Origin: Paramyrothecium sp. XJ0827
Taxonomy: Eukaryota; Ascomycota; Sordariomycetes; Hypocreales; Stachybotryaceae
DNA length: 64,000 bases
Direction: 5' to 3'
Assembly (NCBI GenBank): GCA_020881915.1
Contig: JAJFPB010000012.1
Span: forward strand, 186,001 to 250,000
The notes below the pieces were generated by a model. The model saw only the letters and a program-made list of their open reading frames with translations, was not told the origin of the DNA and searched no databases. This document shows, in pieces, positions 34,687-46,413 of this stretch (position 1 is its first letter; the number at the start of each line of letters is the position of its first letter). The position numbers and the translations under genes were made by a program.

Positions 34687-34746
34687 AACTACCTAACAAT
34701 AACCCTACCACATCGTAACTGCCTAACAATAACCCTAACACACCGC
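34687..34746 (+). repeat. 30-bp tandem repeat in the 5' leader
   Basis: Two adjacent 30-bp copies (34687-34716 and 34717-34746), both starting AACT(A/G)CCTAACAATAACCCTA, immediately upstream of the ATG at 34760. They lie in the probable 5' untranslated leader. Confidence 0.8.
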
Positions 34747-34759
34747 AACACCGGCAACA

Positions 34760-35314
34760 ATGGCACCTCAGGGTACTTCGAGCAACGCCAAGAACGGCAC
34801 AGCAGCAGCGCAGGTGTCAATGAGCATCGACCCAGCCAACCCTGGCACAGGCGTACGAATTGCGTTCGCTGCAGAAGCTATTCTTAACCTCATCATGGCT
34901 ATCCCGATGGTGATTGATCCTAGATCAGCAATACGTGGCCAATTTCTACCCATGTTCGACGGCGCTACCGATCTACGAGAGCCACCCTCTCCCGAGGCAG
35001 CTTCGATCACCCAGTATCTGGGGGTATGCATGCTGGCTACCGCCGCCGGGCTTTTTCTAGGGATTCCTAATAACCCGGGCGCTATCGAGATTAGGCGGGT
35101 AGTATACGTAATGCTGGCAGTTTTAGAAGCCATATTCGTACCGGTCGTAATTTGGCAGGTTTGGTTCGCGGGAGGGGAAGCGACGGGGGTTAGCAGCAGC
35201 AAGGCAATTAGTCTCTTCATCATACCTATGCCTATTGCTTGCACACTCAGACTATTGGCTCTATTTGTCAATCCCCACTGGATGGGCAGGTACATGGTGA
35301 AGAGAATCGAGTAA
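34760..35314 (+). CDS. Four-helix integral membrane protein, unknown function
   Basis: A single-exon frame of 184 residues. A polar N terminus (residues 1-30) is followed by four hydrophobic segments, about 33-52, 88-105, 114-135 and 150-168, with a conserved-looking loop P-M-F-D-G-A-T-D-L-R between the first two. There is no signal peptide before the first helix. I do not recognise a named family; small four-helix proteins of this kind are common in ascomycetes. The promoter (TATA box, pyrimidine stretch) and the divergent MFS neighbour suggest a real, regulated gene. The A-A-C-A-A-T-G-G start context is good. Confidence 0.75.
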   Translation: MAPQGTSSNAKNGTAAAQVSMSIDPANPGTGVRIAFAAEAILNLIMAIPMVIDPRSAIRGQFLPMFDGATDLREPPSPEAASITQYLGVCMLATAAGLFLGIPNNPGAIEIRRVVYVMLAVLEAIFVPVVIWQVWFAGGEATGVSSSKAISLFIIPMPIACTLRLLALFVNPHWMGRYMVKRIE

Positions 35315-36856
35315 TGGCTGCGAATACCCCAAAGCCTGACAGTCATGTTCACGACCACGATGACTGTGGCCGGGAAACGGGGACGCCAGGGAGACGCTTC
35401 ACCTCCTGTTCGGAATTTCGTGTGAATATCGGTGAGGTGGGACAAGGTATTGTTGCTTGTTGTCGCGTCTCTCGGGACCGCGGGAAATGGGAATTCATAG
35501 CCACTAAAATAGCCTCAGATTTGGTGAATCTGCCAGCCCAAAGCCTCAGTTCTTACAAGGAGTATCAAAATGCGCATGGCAAATCATCGCAGAGAGACGG
35601 ACATCAGCACCTTTGAGACATTTGAGACATTCATTTGCCTGGAACAGTCAGGCCCAGTAGATAATTATCGGCGTAGCCACATGCCGATTTGGAGCCAGGG
35701 TTGGGCCTAGATGGTCGGCACGAGTCACGACTTATGACTCCTCTCTAGCGGTATCAACGTATGACAAGAGTCGGGCATGGACCTGCCATTGTGACGTGCA
35801 AGGCTGACGGCGGCGCATCTTGAAGGCTATATAACATCCTCGTCTTGCCGCTAGGACCCAGGGACCCTTGTTATTCACAGGGAAGACGGCTGAAAGCCGT
35901 CGGCGGGTCCACGTCAGATCCCCGATGACCACGCCTGTTTTTTCTGTCGCAGCTCCACCCAATCACCATTCAGTTCTCCAGCCACCGATCGACGACATAG
36001 CGACCACATAAGTGGCTGTGGAGAACCCCCGTCTTAACGTTCTTGATGTTGAGGACAAATCGCGAGGCTAGAAAGCTCGGCATTGGGAAAGGAGATGCGA
36101 CTGTGTAAGCATCACCATTATCTCACAATAAAAGACGATGGTTCCCTGGCATTGCTGGTGCCAACCTGCTGCATGACTATTCTAGGAGATAATAAAGTAT
36201 CATCGCTACTCTAGCCCCTAGGCTGTTCTCGGAAAGCGACTAGTCTATGCTGGTAACATCGTGTGCATCCATGTCAGCTAGTGAAACCCCAACCTGCAGG
36301 TAGGCCAGGGCCGAGGTACCAATGCAGATGCCGAGCGGGGAGAAATGAGCCCTGGGTTAGTCCAGTCTGTCAGCAGGCGGCATTACTAGTGCCGGCTTGT
36401 TGAATAATTGGCCTCATCTTCCCTGACGTGGTTTGAGGGAGAGAAGACCCGAGCGAGTGATCAAGCACGGCGGCTCAGTGGCCGCGCGTCCTACTCACAC
36501 TTGTAAGCTGGTGTATTTGGCTTCAACGAACTCCAGATAGCTTCACCTATCAGAAATCTTGTACAGTTTGCTTCCTCATCACCCAGTGAGGCACACTAAC
36601 TATAAAATAGAAGAAAAGTGACATATTTTGACTGTTGGCTCAACGTCTTTGGCTCTTATCTAAGTCGCCCAGAACTTCTACGTCTCTGGCCAACAATTTT
36701 CTGGCTCGCCAAAGGCCAATTGCTTAGATCTGGAATGAATAAACCAATTGCTTACTGTACATCACGCAAAGTCCCAGAGGTCTAAGCCGAAAGAATTGAT
36801 GATTTTGTAGTCGAGATCTTTGCCTAACACTCAGACTGAGCAGGAGGCCCGCTCTC
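35315..36856. other. Gene-poor stretch
   Basis: About 1.5 kb with no supported gene on either strand; short frames only. Confidence 0.5.
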
Positions 36857-36889
36857 TCAATTTGAGTAGTTACGCTTAAAAGCCCCCAG

Positions 36890-37562
36890 GTTTAATCTGG
36901 AGCTCCCCGACCAAAACATGACAAGCCGAGCAGCATGACACCAAATCGGACCGCAAGGAGAGGTGTGTCGGAACCGATAAATGTGGTGACTCGTCGAGAC
37001 ATCGGTTGATTGGCCTCCCAGCCAGAAAAACAGTTTTCCGTGGGGGTTTCCCGACGCGGTTCTGAACGTTTGAGCACCTGAATCCGGATGAGAATTAGGA
37101 CCGAGTTTTTCATGCCTGCTTAGCACCAACTCCGATGGCACCGGCGCGGAGGCGTTCACCCCAATTAAGGCTGGATCCTCTCCGCTGCGTGAAGCGAACC
37201 TTTCAAATTTCACCATGGCTTCGATGTATGGGAAACAGCTGTAGTACAGATGCATTTGTCTCCAGATCTTCACGGGATGTCACCCTTCAACCGAAGACGT
37301 TCGTAGAAGTTCCTCAGGTATCTTGTTTTCGGCACAAAACGACTACAGCTTCGATATCCTGAACAACGAACTTTGGACTTATGAAACGTAGTGCCACTGC
37401 AAACGAAATGCGGCCCTGGACACCGTTTACAGCAACCACAGTGGCCGCACTAAGCGAGCTCCAGTCATAATTATTGACGGCATGTACAGAATCGTACACA
37501 AGATTGGAGGTTGATGCTTCCATGCTGTGAGCAAACCGCTGAGCCCGCTTAGGGTCTGACAG
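36890..37562 (-). pseudogene. O-methyltransferase relic (polyketide-cluster type)
   Basis: Pieces of a SAM-dependent O-methyltransferase occur on the minus strand in family order but in different frames with stops between. First D-P-K-R-A-Q-R-F-A-H-S-M, then N-Y-D-W-S-S-L-S-A-A-T-V-V-A-V-N-G with K-F-V-V-Q-D (the SAM-binding region, where the family has V-D-V-G-G-G, so the Gly-rich loop is damaged). After a break comes a segment like the C-terminal part, ending R-F-G-V-M-L-L. The N-terminal dimerisation region is not recoverable. Such enzymes methylate polyketide or aromatic hydroxyls in fungal clusters. The relic can have no activity. Exact ends are uncertain. Confidence 0.72.
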
Positions 37563-37939
37563 GTAATGCTATAAATGGTTTCGGTCGTATTGTTTGCAAG
37601 GACAAAGCCGTCACACTCATGTCAGCTTGGTAAGGCATGGAGTACAAGTGTTGGGAGGGCCTTACAGATAATTTGGTTCCTGGGACTTTGGCCATTTCTT
37701 CCATGCAGCAAACCTGCATCATGGTTCAATGACTCGGTAAATGGAACCCTACGCAACAAACAACCAAAAGAATAATATAGAGTAGATGTAGATCGCAGTG
37801 CGCCGCGAAGTTTCATGTTGAGACGAATATGATTTGTTCTTGCTCAAGCCTGTCCTCGATAAGTACTGATAGTTGGCAACATTCAACCACTCGTTCCCAA
37901 AGGTTTTTCGCGACTAATTCAATCACATAATCGGAACAC
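37563..37939. other. Short intergenic stretch
   Basis: It may include the eroded 5' part of the methyltransferase relic; no feature can be defined. Confidence 0.4.
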
Positions 37940-39963
37940 TTAGTGTAAAACTGGGAAGCTGTTCACTCGCTCGGCCGCTCTTTGAAGCTGTACGTTGTCG
38001 ATGGCAAAGGTCTCTGATCCCGACAACTCCTCCAGCAAGCAGGACGACCGTCCTGTAGTTGTAAAAAGAACTTTGAGCTTTGGATTTCTCATTTTCTGTA
38101 CTAATTGCCGAAGTACTTGCGTCGTGCTTTTATCGTCGAGCCAATGCATGCCATCAATGACACACAGCGTTTTGGACGGTAGAATGTCGATCAAATCACC
38201 AAGTAGCCCGAGAGCCTCGCACATTGAAGTTGTTGTAGCGCCGACCGTTGCGAACCGGCTTGTTGATAGATCGGCGCTACTTGCAAAACGATCCGGCAGC
38301 TTCTCTACCATTTGGTAGATGAGACCACAAACAAGCCCGGCCGTGGCCTGGAACTCGTGGCTGTTGCCCTTGTGTGGTGTTTGCCCCCAATCCAATTGGC
38401 AGAAGTACGAGATGACGGGTGTTCCCGCTTGTGTCCCTAATTCTGCAAATCTGGCTGCTGCCACGGTCAAAGGGTTTTCATTGTCTACGGAGTTTTCGAT
38501 CGGCCCTTCAAGCCACAAGATGGACGGTGACTTTGCCGCTGCCCATTCGCCCAGTCGCAGAACGGTTTCACGATTGAGTGACACCTCGAGTGATTGAGGA
38601 TCCAGGGGTCGAATGTTCCTGGCAGAGAAAAAGCTTTTGAGGCTCTCAGCATCTTGCAAAACTGTTTTGCGTTCCCACTCCATTGCTAACAACCATGTTA
38701 GTATGAAAAACGCACCGCCCCAAAGCTTCAATATTCTTACTGCTCCCAACATTTGCCAGGCAGGATGGGAAAACAGACGAAGCGGGAAGCACTTCCGCGC
38801 GGCTTCCGCGAAGGAAGCTGGCAGCGTTGTCCTCCAACAGCGTCTGCACTAAGAAACCGAGCTGCCTAAATGCATTGGTCTGCCACTCCACGTCTTGCTT
38901 CATGCTCCTCATCTCGTTTTGAAACTGATCGCTTTTCTGCTGGTACTGCTTTACACCGGCGCTAAGATTTTCAAGCTCCAGTCTTGACAGGCGCTGCTCT
39001 ATTCGCGAAGTTCGGGCAGCTTCTTCTCGTATCCTGTGCGCTTTGTTCTTGATAGTCTCCATAAACTCATTGCTGCTCTCGCTATAGTTTTCGTTGAATG
39101 AATGGCGAAATCGTTTGGATCTCTTCTCCGCCATCCAATCCATGATGAGGCCCAGAAACCGAAAAACTTGGTTGTAAAAATCGGATACCAATTTACGCAT
39201 ATCCTCAGTCTTGAAAAGCTCCAGGTCTTTATGAAAGTCCTGAAGCTCTTCACTGATAGTTATCAATCCTTGCGAAAGGGACTCGGCAATCTGGTCGTAG
39301 CTAGTACTAGCCTTTGCGCGTATTTGTAATTTGATAAGCGAAACATAAATCATTCAGGTTGAGGAAATTACCTTTATCAGGACGTTGAGAGTACCCGAGA
39401 ATATCGATACATATTGACTGCCTTGTGGAAGCAGCTCAAGAAACGCGCGATGGCTATCCAGAGTGCCACAAAACTTTCGAAAACGTGACAACGTCCTAGA
39501 GAAGCGACTAGCATCTTTGGCCGCGTTCCATTTCTGACTCATTTCAGTCACGACTTCCACAACTCCTTGTATGGTTGGGTTCGACAACTGCAGGTTAAGA
39601 AGCTGATCATCGGGACAATCTTTTCGGAAGGCTAGCCACTTCTTGCGAAGTACATCGCACTCGGCTGCGATCAACTCCGATGATGTCTCTCTGGGGTCCC
39701 ATTAGCAAGCGGTAAGCGGGGCGGTATTTCGTGACTAAAAAATCTTACGTCGTCTCATTTGATGAATCCTCGAAAAATCTTCGCCATCGAGCTGTGACAT
39801 CTTGCATGTCTTCCACGTCTCCATCTCGCACCTCTACCAAGGCTTGACCAAGCATGTGGGCGCCGCTGTCCGCCAACCGCTCTTCAACCTCGAAACTATA
39901 TGAGCGCACGACTTGTCTAGACTCATGCTCGATGCTCATAGTTTCGAGTTGTCTTAAACACAA
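37940..39963 (-). CDS. DUF7708-type, STAND-like fungal protein, four exons
   Basis: The exons 39963-39749, 39690-39372, 39311-38741 and 38685-37940 join in frame to 616 residues (608 if the ATG at 39939 is used). Residues about 115-235 resemble the fungal DUF7708 domain: F-C-G-T-L-D-S-H, Q-Y-V-S-I-F-S-G-T-L and the A-S-T-S-Y-D-Q-I-A-E helix that spans a splice junction. A coiled-coil-like charged stretch follows (about 260-330). The C-terminal domain has S-I-L-W-L-E-G-P (near 425), V-I-S-Y-F-C-Q, a Walker-B-like T-L-C-V-I-D-G-M-H-W-L, and L-K-V-L-F-T-T-T-G. No Walker A (GxxxxGK[ST]) is present, so nucleotide binding is doubtful. Such proteins belong to the NLR/STAND-like repertoires of fungi; the function is not established. 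It diverges from the AAA+ gene at 40296 over a short promoter. Confidence 0.85.
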
Positions 39964-40295
39964 TTATGCTTTTGTTTTCTACCATCATCGGCACACGCCT
40001 GTGTATTTAACCCAGGTAGTCTTACCCCCGGTATAGAACACAAGATTTTCCCCTCATCAGCCCCATCTGCGCATAAGCCTGGTATGCTGACGTGGCATTG
40101 CAACCCTGCAGTGGATTAATGAATGCCCCAGTCGCCGTTCTCGGGGCCTGTCATGGCTGCGCAGAGCCTCAAAATGTTACATCAGCTGAGGGCCCCTCAT
40201 CGAAACACCCCACAACTTGTTCTACAAGATCTTTTAATATCGAATTTGCTCCAATTCAAGATCGCTCAATCCCTCACTCACTTCGTATTCCCACC
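39964..40295. promoter_or_regulatory. Short divergent promoter between the DUF7708-type and AAA+ genes
   Basis: Only 332 bp separate the two divergent start codons, so the genes probably share regulatory sequence. The upstream frame 40092-40295 is open in the AAA+ frame, but the ATG at 40296 has a near-ideal CCACCATGG context, so this interval is taken as leader. No specific motif recognised. Confidence 0.5.
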
Positions 40296-42712
40296 ATGGA
40301 GCCCGATGTTCAAAACATACACGCCTCTGAGCAGAAACAAGGGGCGAAGCAGATGCCGCAGATATCGTATCGCAAGGAGTGGGTAAACGCGTTAAGTCAC
40401 GATTTGCTATTCGAAAGGGATATTACCAACGACGAATTTTACGAAAAGAACCGGAGTTCTGTATTTGAAGTCATCGCTCGATACTATATCAAAACACCCA
40501 ACCGCTATACTCAATACACTTCATCGGATCCACAGCCACCTCCGACTGCTTCACCACCAACGCGGATATTGCGGATTTACTCCGTCGCCATCATCAATGC
40601 CTTGCAATCCGTTGTACAGTACTATCCCTCCTTGGTAATGACCAATGACCAAGTTGAGATTACTTGGCCATATCCAATTCTTGTCCACCATTATGACGAG
40701 CTGTCTGAGTTCCGGAACGACTGTCAACGAAAAACCCCGGATGAGCTGTGCGAAAGGGAAAAAGATGCAGCGGAGCATCTAGGCCTGCTGTTGTCATTCT
40801 TGGACAAGGAGATCATGGAAAACGTTCGTGCTGAGCAGGAACGTAATGCTAGAGGCTTCTTCACATCCGAATACCAATGGGTCGCCTTTAAACCAGGGCG
40901 GAGATTGATGTTTTGTTCAGCAGGTGAGCGCTATTGGTCCAGTAGCATAATCAAATCCTTTATGGGAGGGACATTGGTGAATCCGCCAATGTCCCAATGG
41001 ACAATGGAGACTTGGAACCTGGCTTATAATGGAAATTACTTGGGACGACAACTCAGCACCCAAGTCTCTGAAGCGTTCGACGGTGAAAAGGAATTGGAGT
41101 ATTACAAGTTCTGCTACGACTCTGACGAGCCCGGAGACGATGCCAAGCTGTCTATTGAGTGGGGAAAAGCTTGGTGGAAGCTGATCCGAAAACACTGCAT
41201 GTCTTACAAAGGGCCTTCCTTGGAGTTTCCTTTTAACGAGGTGAGTCTTTTCAGTTCGTATGTCACGCAACTCGTTTCCAGATATTGATTAAATCTCAGT
41301 TTGATGGTCTCGTCATGACAGACATCGTGAGCTATTATGAGTTTCAGGCCAACCAAAAACCGACGTTGATGGGAACCGAGGACCTTCGCAATTGGACATC
41401 CACTTGTCGATGCACTGTCTGCAAAAATCACGCTTCCAAAGGCAAGATGGGCTCCGAAGTTCTGTTTTCCGAATTTGATGGGGGTCTGACCCTTATCGAG
41501 GCATCCGAAGAACTAGACGACTTGGACTACTTCCTCTGCCCATTCATGGTTCCAGGGTTTGTATTCAAAACGAGAACTTGGGGTACTATCAGCCTATGAA
41601 AAGAGCGAGGAACATTGCTGACCAATGACCTGACAGAGAAGCTTCACGCAAAGGACTTTCAGCCGCCGGAGTTCGATGAACGCTTGATTGATAGCTTGGC
41701 CATGGATAGCAACCGCGTCAACTCTTTAAAGGCGCTTTCCAAGAGCTTCATCCGACAAAACTCAAAGAATGAAAAAATAAAAGACAGTCTATGGGCTGCC
41801 GACTTTGTCAAGGGCAAGGGGAATGGAATAACATTCCTTCTTCACGGAGGACCCGGGGTGGGCAAAACTTGCACTGCAGGTATTATTGATCTTGTTATGT
41901 GCAATATGAGCAGGCCGTACTGACATCGGATCGTTCAGAATGCATCGCTCACTATACGAGACGTCCTTTGATGGTGCTGACGTGTAGTGATATTGGCACG
42001 AATCCAGCAACAGTAGAAGAGAACCTTGTCCGCATGTTCAAGATTGGAAGAAGTTGGGGAGTGGTACTGCTGATTGACGAGGCTGACGTCTTCATGGAGC
42101 GTCGTGGGCCTGGAGACTTGGAGCGCAACAGTCTTGTGGCCGGTGAGTGCAGATCATTGACATTGGCTTAGCAACCGTTTCTAATTGCATCTACAAGCGT
42201 TCCTTCGAGCACTCGAATTCTATGACGGCATCCTCTTCCTCACAACAAACCGCGTTGGGGCTTTTGACGATGCCTTCATCTCACGCATGCACATCCAGAT
42301 CTATTATCCGGAGTTGACGAATGATCAACGCCGACAAATTTGGGAAACTTTCATTAAGAAACTTGGTAAAGAAAGAGGCCGAACCATGCGGATTACACCG
42401 GACGTCAAAGACTACATCAGGGGCTCGGAGGTGAAGGAAGCAAGACTAAATGGAAGAGAAATCAGGAACGGTATGTTATTCCATCACTGGCAGATGAGCT
42501 CGTAGCTAACGGAGAACTCAGCATTTCAAACGGCCGTATCCATGGCAGAGTACGAAGCGGACACGGACGAAGATGGAAAGGTTCTGCTACGTGACGATCA
42601 CCTCAGGGCCGTGCTTGAGCTGTCGAGTGATTTCAGACGGTATATCAACAAAGTGCACAAGGGAGATGAGAACAAGAGGGCACAGCGAAGGTTTGAAAGA
42701 GATGATGATTAG
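40296..42712 (+). CDS. AAA+ ATPase with N-terminal DUF7025-type domain, six exons
   Basis: The exons 40296-41240, 41300-41582, 41637-41879, 41939-42142, 42198-42470 and 42522-42712 join in frame to 712 residues. The N-terminal 330 residues match the DUF7025-type region of fungal AAA proteins (Y-P-S-L-V, F-K-P-G, W-N-L-A-Y-N-G). The ATPase core has Walker A G-G-P-G-V-G-K-T (near 480), Walker B V-V-L-L-I-D-E-A-D (near 532), sensor L-T-T-N-R, and an S-R-M-H-I arginine-finger region. Key residues are intact, so ATP hydrolysis is expected; partner and substrate are unknown. The start was chosen for its Kozak context; 40092 would add 68 residues. The 3' end of the CDS is short and acidic (E-R-D-D-D). 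It is paired head-to-head with the DUF7708-type gene. Confidence 0.92.
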
Positions 42713-43045
42713 GTTTTTGTATGCCCAGAGTCACAATCCTGCAGCCATGCAATGTACGCCAACACCAGCTGCGATATTACTTAATATTTCTAGAAGGCTA
42801 GCCACTTCTTATAAAGTACGTCACATTTGGCGACGATTAATACAGTATTGACTAAAACTCAGCTTTCCATGAGTACCGGGCTTAGAACGCCTGTTCACTT
42901 TTGATATATGTAGTCCAAGGTCTTGCGACATAGTAAGAGGTTGGCCAGGCAATATCCTGTAATTAGTGGGCTAGACTAAAGAGATAGCAAGCCTTCTAGT
43001 TAAATGCTTGGTAACCCCCTATACTACACTACTCACCTGAATGTC
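42713..43045. other. Convergent 3' intergenic stretch
   Basis: Between the ends of the AAA+ gene (plus) and the subtilase (minus). No gene or clear terminator signal recognised. Confidence 0.5.
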
Positions 43046-46000
43046 CTAATACTGTCCTCGGATAGAGATTTTAGGTGACTTAAACACCTCCCAGTTATCC
43101 GCGTGGGTTGGGTTGCCAAACGGCTTCAGTACAGCGAATCGAAACCTAATAATCTAATTAGCTCTTATCGAATACTGAATACGATGAAATGTCAAACGCA
43201 GATAGCACTCACCTATACGTTCCAGGATCAATCTGGCTTCCGTTCGCTAATTTCCCAAACCACCAATGTGAATCCACCTCGTAACGAGTGTTACGGTTGA
43301 CGCCCAGGAGAGGATACGTAAATGTATCGTCAGGGTTGTGAACGCTCAAATCGATTTGAGATACCCTACCCGACCCGATCCATGACGCGACTGATCCAAT
43401 GTAGCCGTTTTCGCCTTCCACTGGAGGGTATGCCCACTGCCGCTCCGTCCAGGATTCCTCAAAGACCTGAAGAAGTTAATTAAAACCCAGAAAAATAAAT
43501 AAGGCTAAACTTACGTCCCAGCGGACTTGGCTCGTGCCATAAATTGGCTTCTGGATGATTTTAGGAAAGTCCTGGATGCCGAGACTAAGATTGAATGTAA
43601 AGCTTTTTCGTGTTAGTACAATCGTCGATAATTTAATTCGAGTATTCAACTAACGATGACTTATCCTCAATAAAAGTTCTGTTCGGTGTGGAAATGCTAT
43701 ATGGATAATTGGTTTCTTCCATGGGGTCAAACTCTTTCCGGATATCGGCTCCCAGTCCTGGTAATAGAAAATGTCAACTTCTGGATGCAGCCGAAGGGAT
43801 GGTAGGTAAACACACCTAGGTATGGAACAGACAGATATTCACCGTTGCTACCAGCAATAAGGATTCTACCACTGTAGAGAGGAACTCCAGTGGCATTCCA
43901 TCCTAGTTTGTCAGGGTTGTCAAAGTTGACTCTGAACGCGACCATGTCAGCAACCGGCAATTTACCCCGTTCGCGGGCACCGCTGGGAAAACTTACGATA
44001 CTGTCTTGGAGTCTCCAGGTCTCAGGGCGAATTCATTAGGCAAATGTACCACCGGCTTAAGATTGCTTGGCACTAAATCGAAAAATTCGCGGACACTCTT
44101 GGTATGAGACGCAGGGTTAAGAGGAATCTGGTCCGCGGGGAACCAACCCAATACCTCGGTTCCAACAGCGTCTTCCACAGAGAATTTGTATGAGACCAAT
44201 TCCTTCGCGTTGTTTGTAACTTTGACGCTGTGGTAACGCTTAAAGTATCGCGTATCGTTAAGGGCAATCTTCTCAAACTCGAGCGAAGTGGTATAGTCAA
44301 GAACCTTGGAGGCGTCAACCAGGCCATTGCCGACTTGTCCCACACTAGCAGAGTACCCTGTCGTTGTGTCCGTAAGGCCGTCGGCCCACGGTACACTAAG
44401 ACCACTGGAGATAATTTTCTTACGTAGAGTATTGGCCCAAGCTTTGCCTTCTGGATGAGTCGACCGACCACCGTATTCGCCGACGTAGAGAGCGGCAACA
44501 CCAGCTATATATGGGGCTGCCATAGAAGTGCCACTCTGGATTGCGTAAGTGCCATCGAGCCATGTACTATAGATCTTGCCGCCTGGAGCAGCTATATCAG
44601 GCTTGATCTGAAGATCATTTAAGGGTCCGAAGTTGGTGAAATAGTTCGGGTCACCCCCGAGTGAATAAGTCAACCCAACCGGATTTCCAGGATGGATGGA
44701 GAAGTCGATTGTTGCATTGTACCCCGACTTTATGGCGTTGACAATTTTGGTTCCAGCAGGGTTTGTAATCAGACCGACTGTAGTATTGTCACTAATAACG
44801 AGAGGATAATTGAGAGGTCTCTCGTCGTTGTAGACCAAAATCAGCTCTGCTCCTAATGGACTAAGATTGTCCATTTGGGTCCAATAGTCACATCGGAAGC
44901 CAGCACCACGTCGGACAAGGACTAGCTTGCCAGTGAAATTTCGCGATCCTGGTTCTAGCGGGTTGCAACCGTCTTCTGTCGCAAGAACGTCAAGCGAGAA
45001 GGGTTCGACGGGTACATTCGTTAAATCGGCGGAGAAGGCGATATTATCAGGAGCGGCAGGGATGTAACCAAGTCGAAGGACTTCCTCACTACCATCAGGT
45101 CCGGTGATTTTTACATCCATCGGAAATCCAGGGAATGTCTCGCCATCGACCGATGCTACCGCAAGGACCTGTGTTCCCGATGCTCCTGTGCCGCTGACAA
45201 AGGGACCGGCGTCACCAGCATTGCCATTAGAGACAATAGTGAGGACTCCTTCGTCGACAAAACGAGACGCAACTTCCGACCACACATGAGTAGACCAAGC
45301 ATAATTAGAGCCGACACTTGCTGTAATGATATCGACCTAATTGGATATGTATTATTAGTGAGATCGAGTCAGCGGTATGGTGGATTTGCATACCCCATCA
45401 TTGAACGCAGCTAGAAATGCCTCGAGGATGGTTGCTGTATCAGTAAATCCCTGAATTACCAGACCTTGGTTAGATTTGGCTTTATGTACTTAATTCATGA
45501 TACAGATGCGCCTTACGTATTGCGAAAAGATCTTGTATGCGTATATTGTTGCCTCGGGAGCTACACCCGTCCAACTGAATGAGTTGTGTTAGCAATATCC
45601 ATTGACCGATATAACCTCTACACTTACCCGGGGCCTTTTCCTGCAACAATACCCGCCACATGGGTTCCGTGGCCTTGTAAATCAAGGGGATCATCATCTG
45701 GCTGCTTTGAGCCTTCGTAAGGCCACACTGTATCGCCACTGTCAGATTTTGATATTTCTCAAATGGCAATGCCAGACGTACATCCATCGCCGGCAAAATC
45801 ATATCCTTTCGCGACCTTGAAGCCAGGGCCGAAACCGTTACCGAGCTGATCTGGTATGTCAGTGGAGGCTTTGACGATCCGATAATGCTGTACTCACGTC
45901 TGGATGCTTGTACCAAACCCCAGTGTCTACAACTGCAACTTTGGCTCCCTTTCCATGAATGCCCCGAGCATGTAATTTATATACGCCGGTGGCATTATGC

Positions 46001-46413
46001 GTTGAATATGCCGTATCGTTACTGACCGTAGCCGCCCGACTTACAGGAGTGTCAAGGGTGATAACTTCATTGGGCCAGACACGAACGACATCTGGGAGTG
46101 CCTTCAGGGAGTCTAGGTTGTGTGTCTTGGTCTCGATGCTAGCCCCGGAGAAGACAACGTTATCAAAGTTCTTGACAACCTTGATCCCTTCTGTTGACTC
46201 AATTCCACTGCGCTTTGCGCTGGAACCCTTGTTCTCGAGTTAGGATGTAGTGTTGGCGGATAGGGAGGATTCACCAACCGGTTTAAACTCGACGATATAA
46301 TCTCCAACACCAGTCCAACCTCCACGCAGTTCCAGCGGTTCTTGGCGCTTTTGAGTAGCGTCAGCCCCGCCCAACCCAAGGCCGAGAAGAACGTTCAAAG
46401 CCAAGAAACGCAT
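43046..46413 (-). CDS. Secreted subtilisin-like serine protease (S8) with PA insert, 12 exons
   Basis: Twelve exons (46413-46279, 46227-45898, 45845-45782, 45727-45628, 45574-45517, 45450-45394, 45336-43997, 43931-43816, 43757-43655, 43602-43515, 43466-43213, 43145-43046) join in frame to 914 residues. A signal peptide (M-R-F-L-A-L-N-V-L-L-G-L-G-L-G-G-A-D-A) and a propeptide with a K-R site come first. The triad is present: Asp in V-A-V-V-D-T-G-V-W, His in G-H-G-T-H-V-A-G-I, Ser in G-T-S-M-A-A-P. A protease-associated (PA) domain is inserted between His and Ser (K-L-V-L-V-R-R-G-A-G-F). The C-terminal part is Fn3-like, as in extracellular Vpr/C5a-peptidase-type subtilases. A TAA in the frame after residue 57 lies inside intron 1 (46278-46228, GTTGGT...CTAAC...AAG), so the gene is intact. 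It should degrade extracellular protein for nutrition or host attack. Confidence 0.93.
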
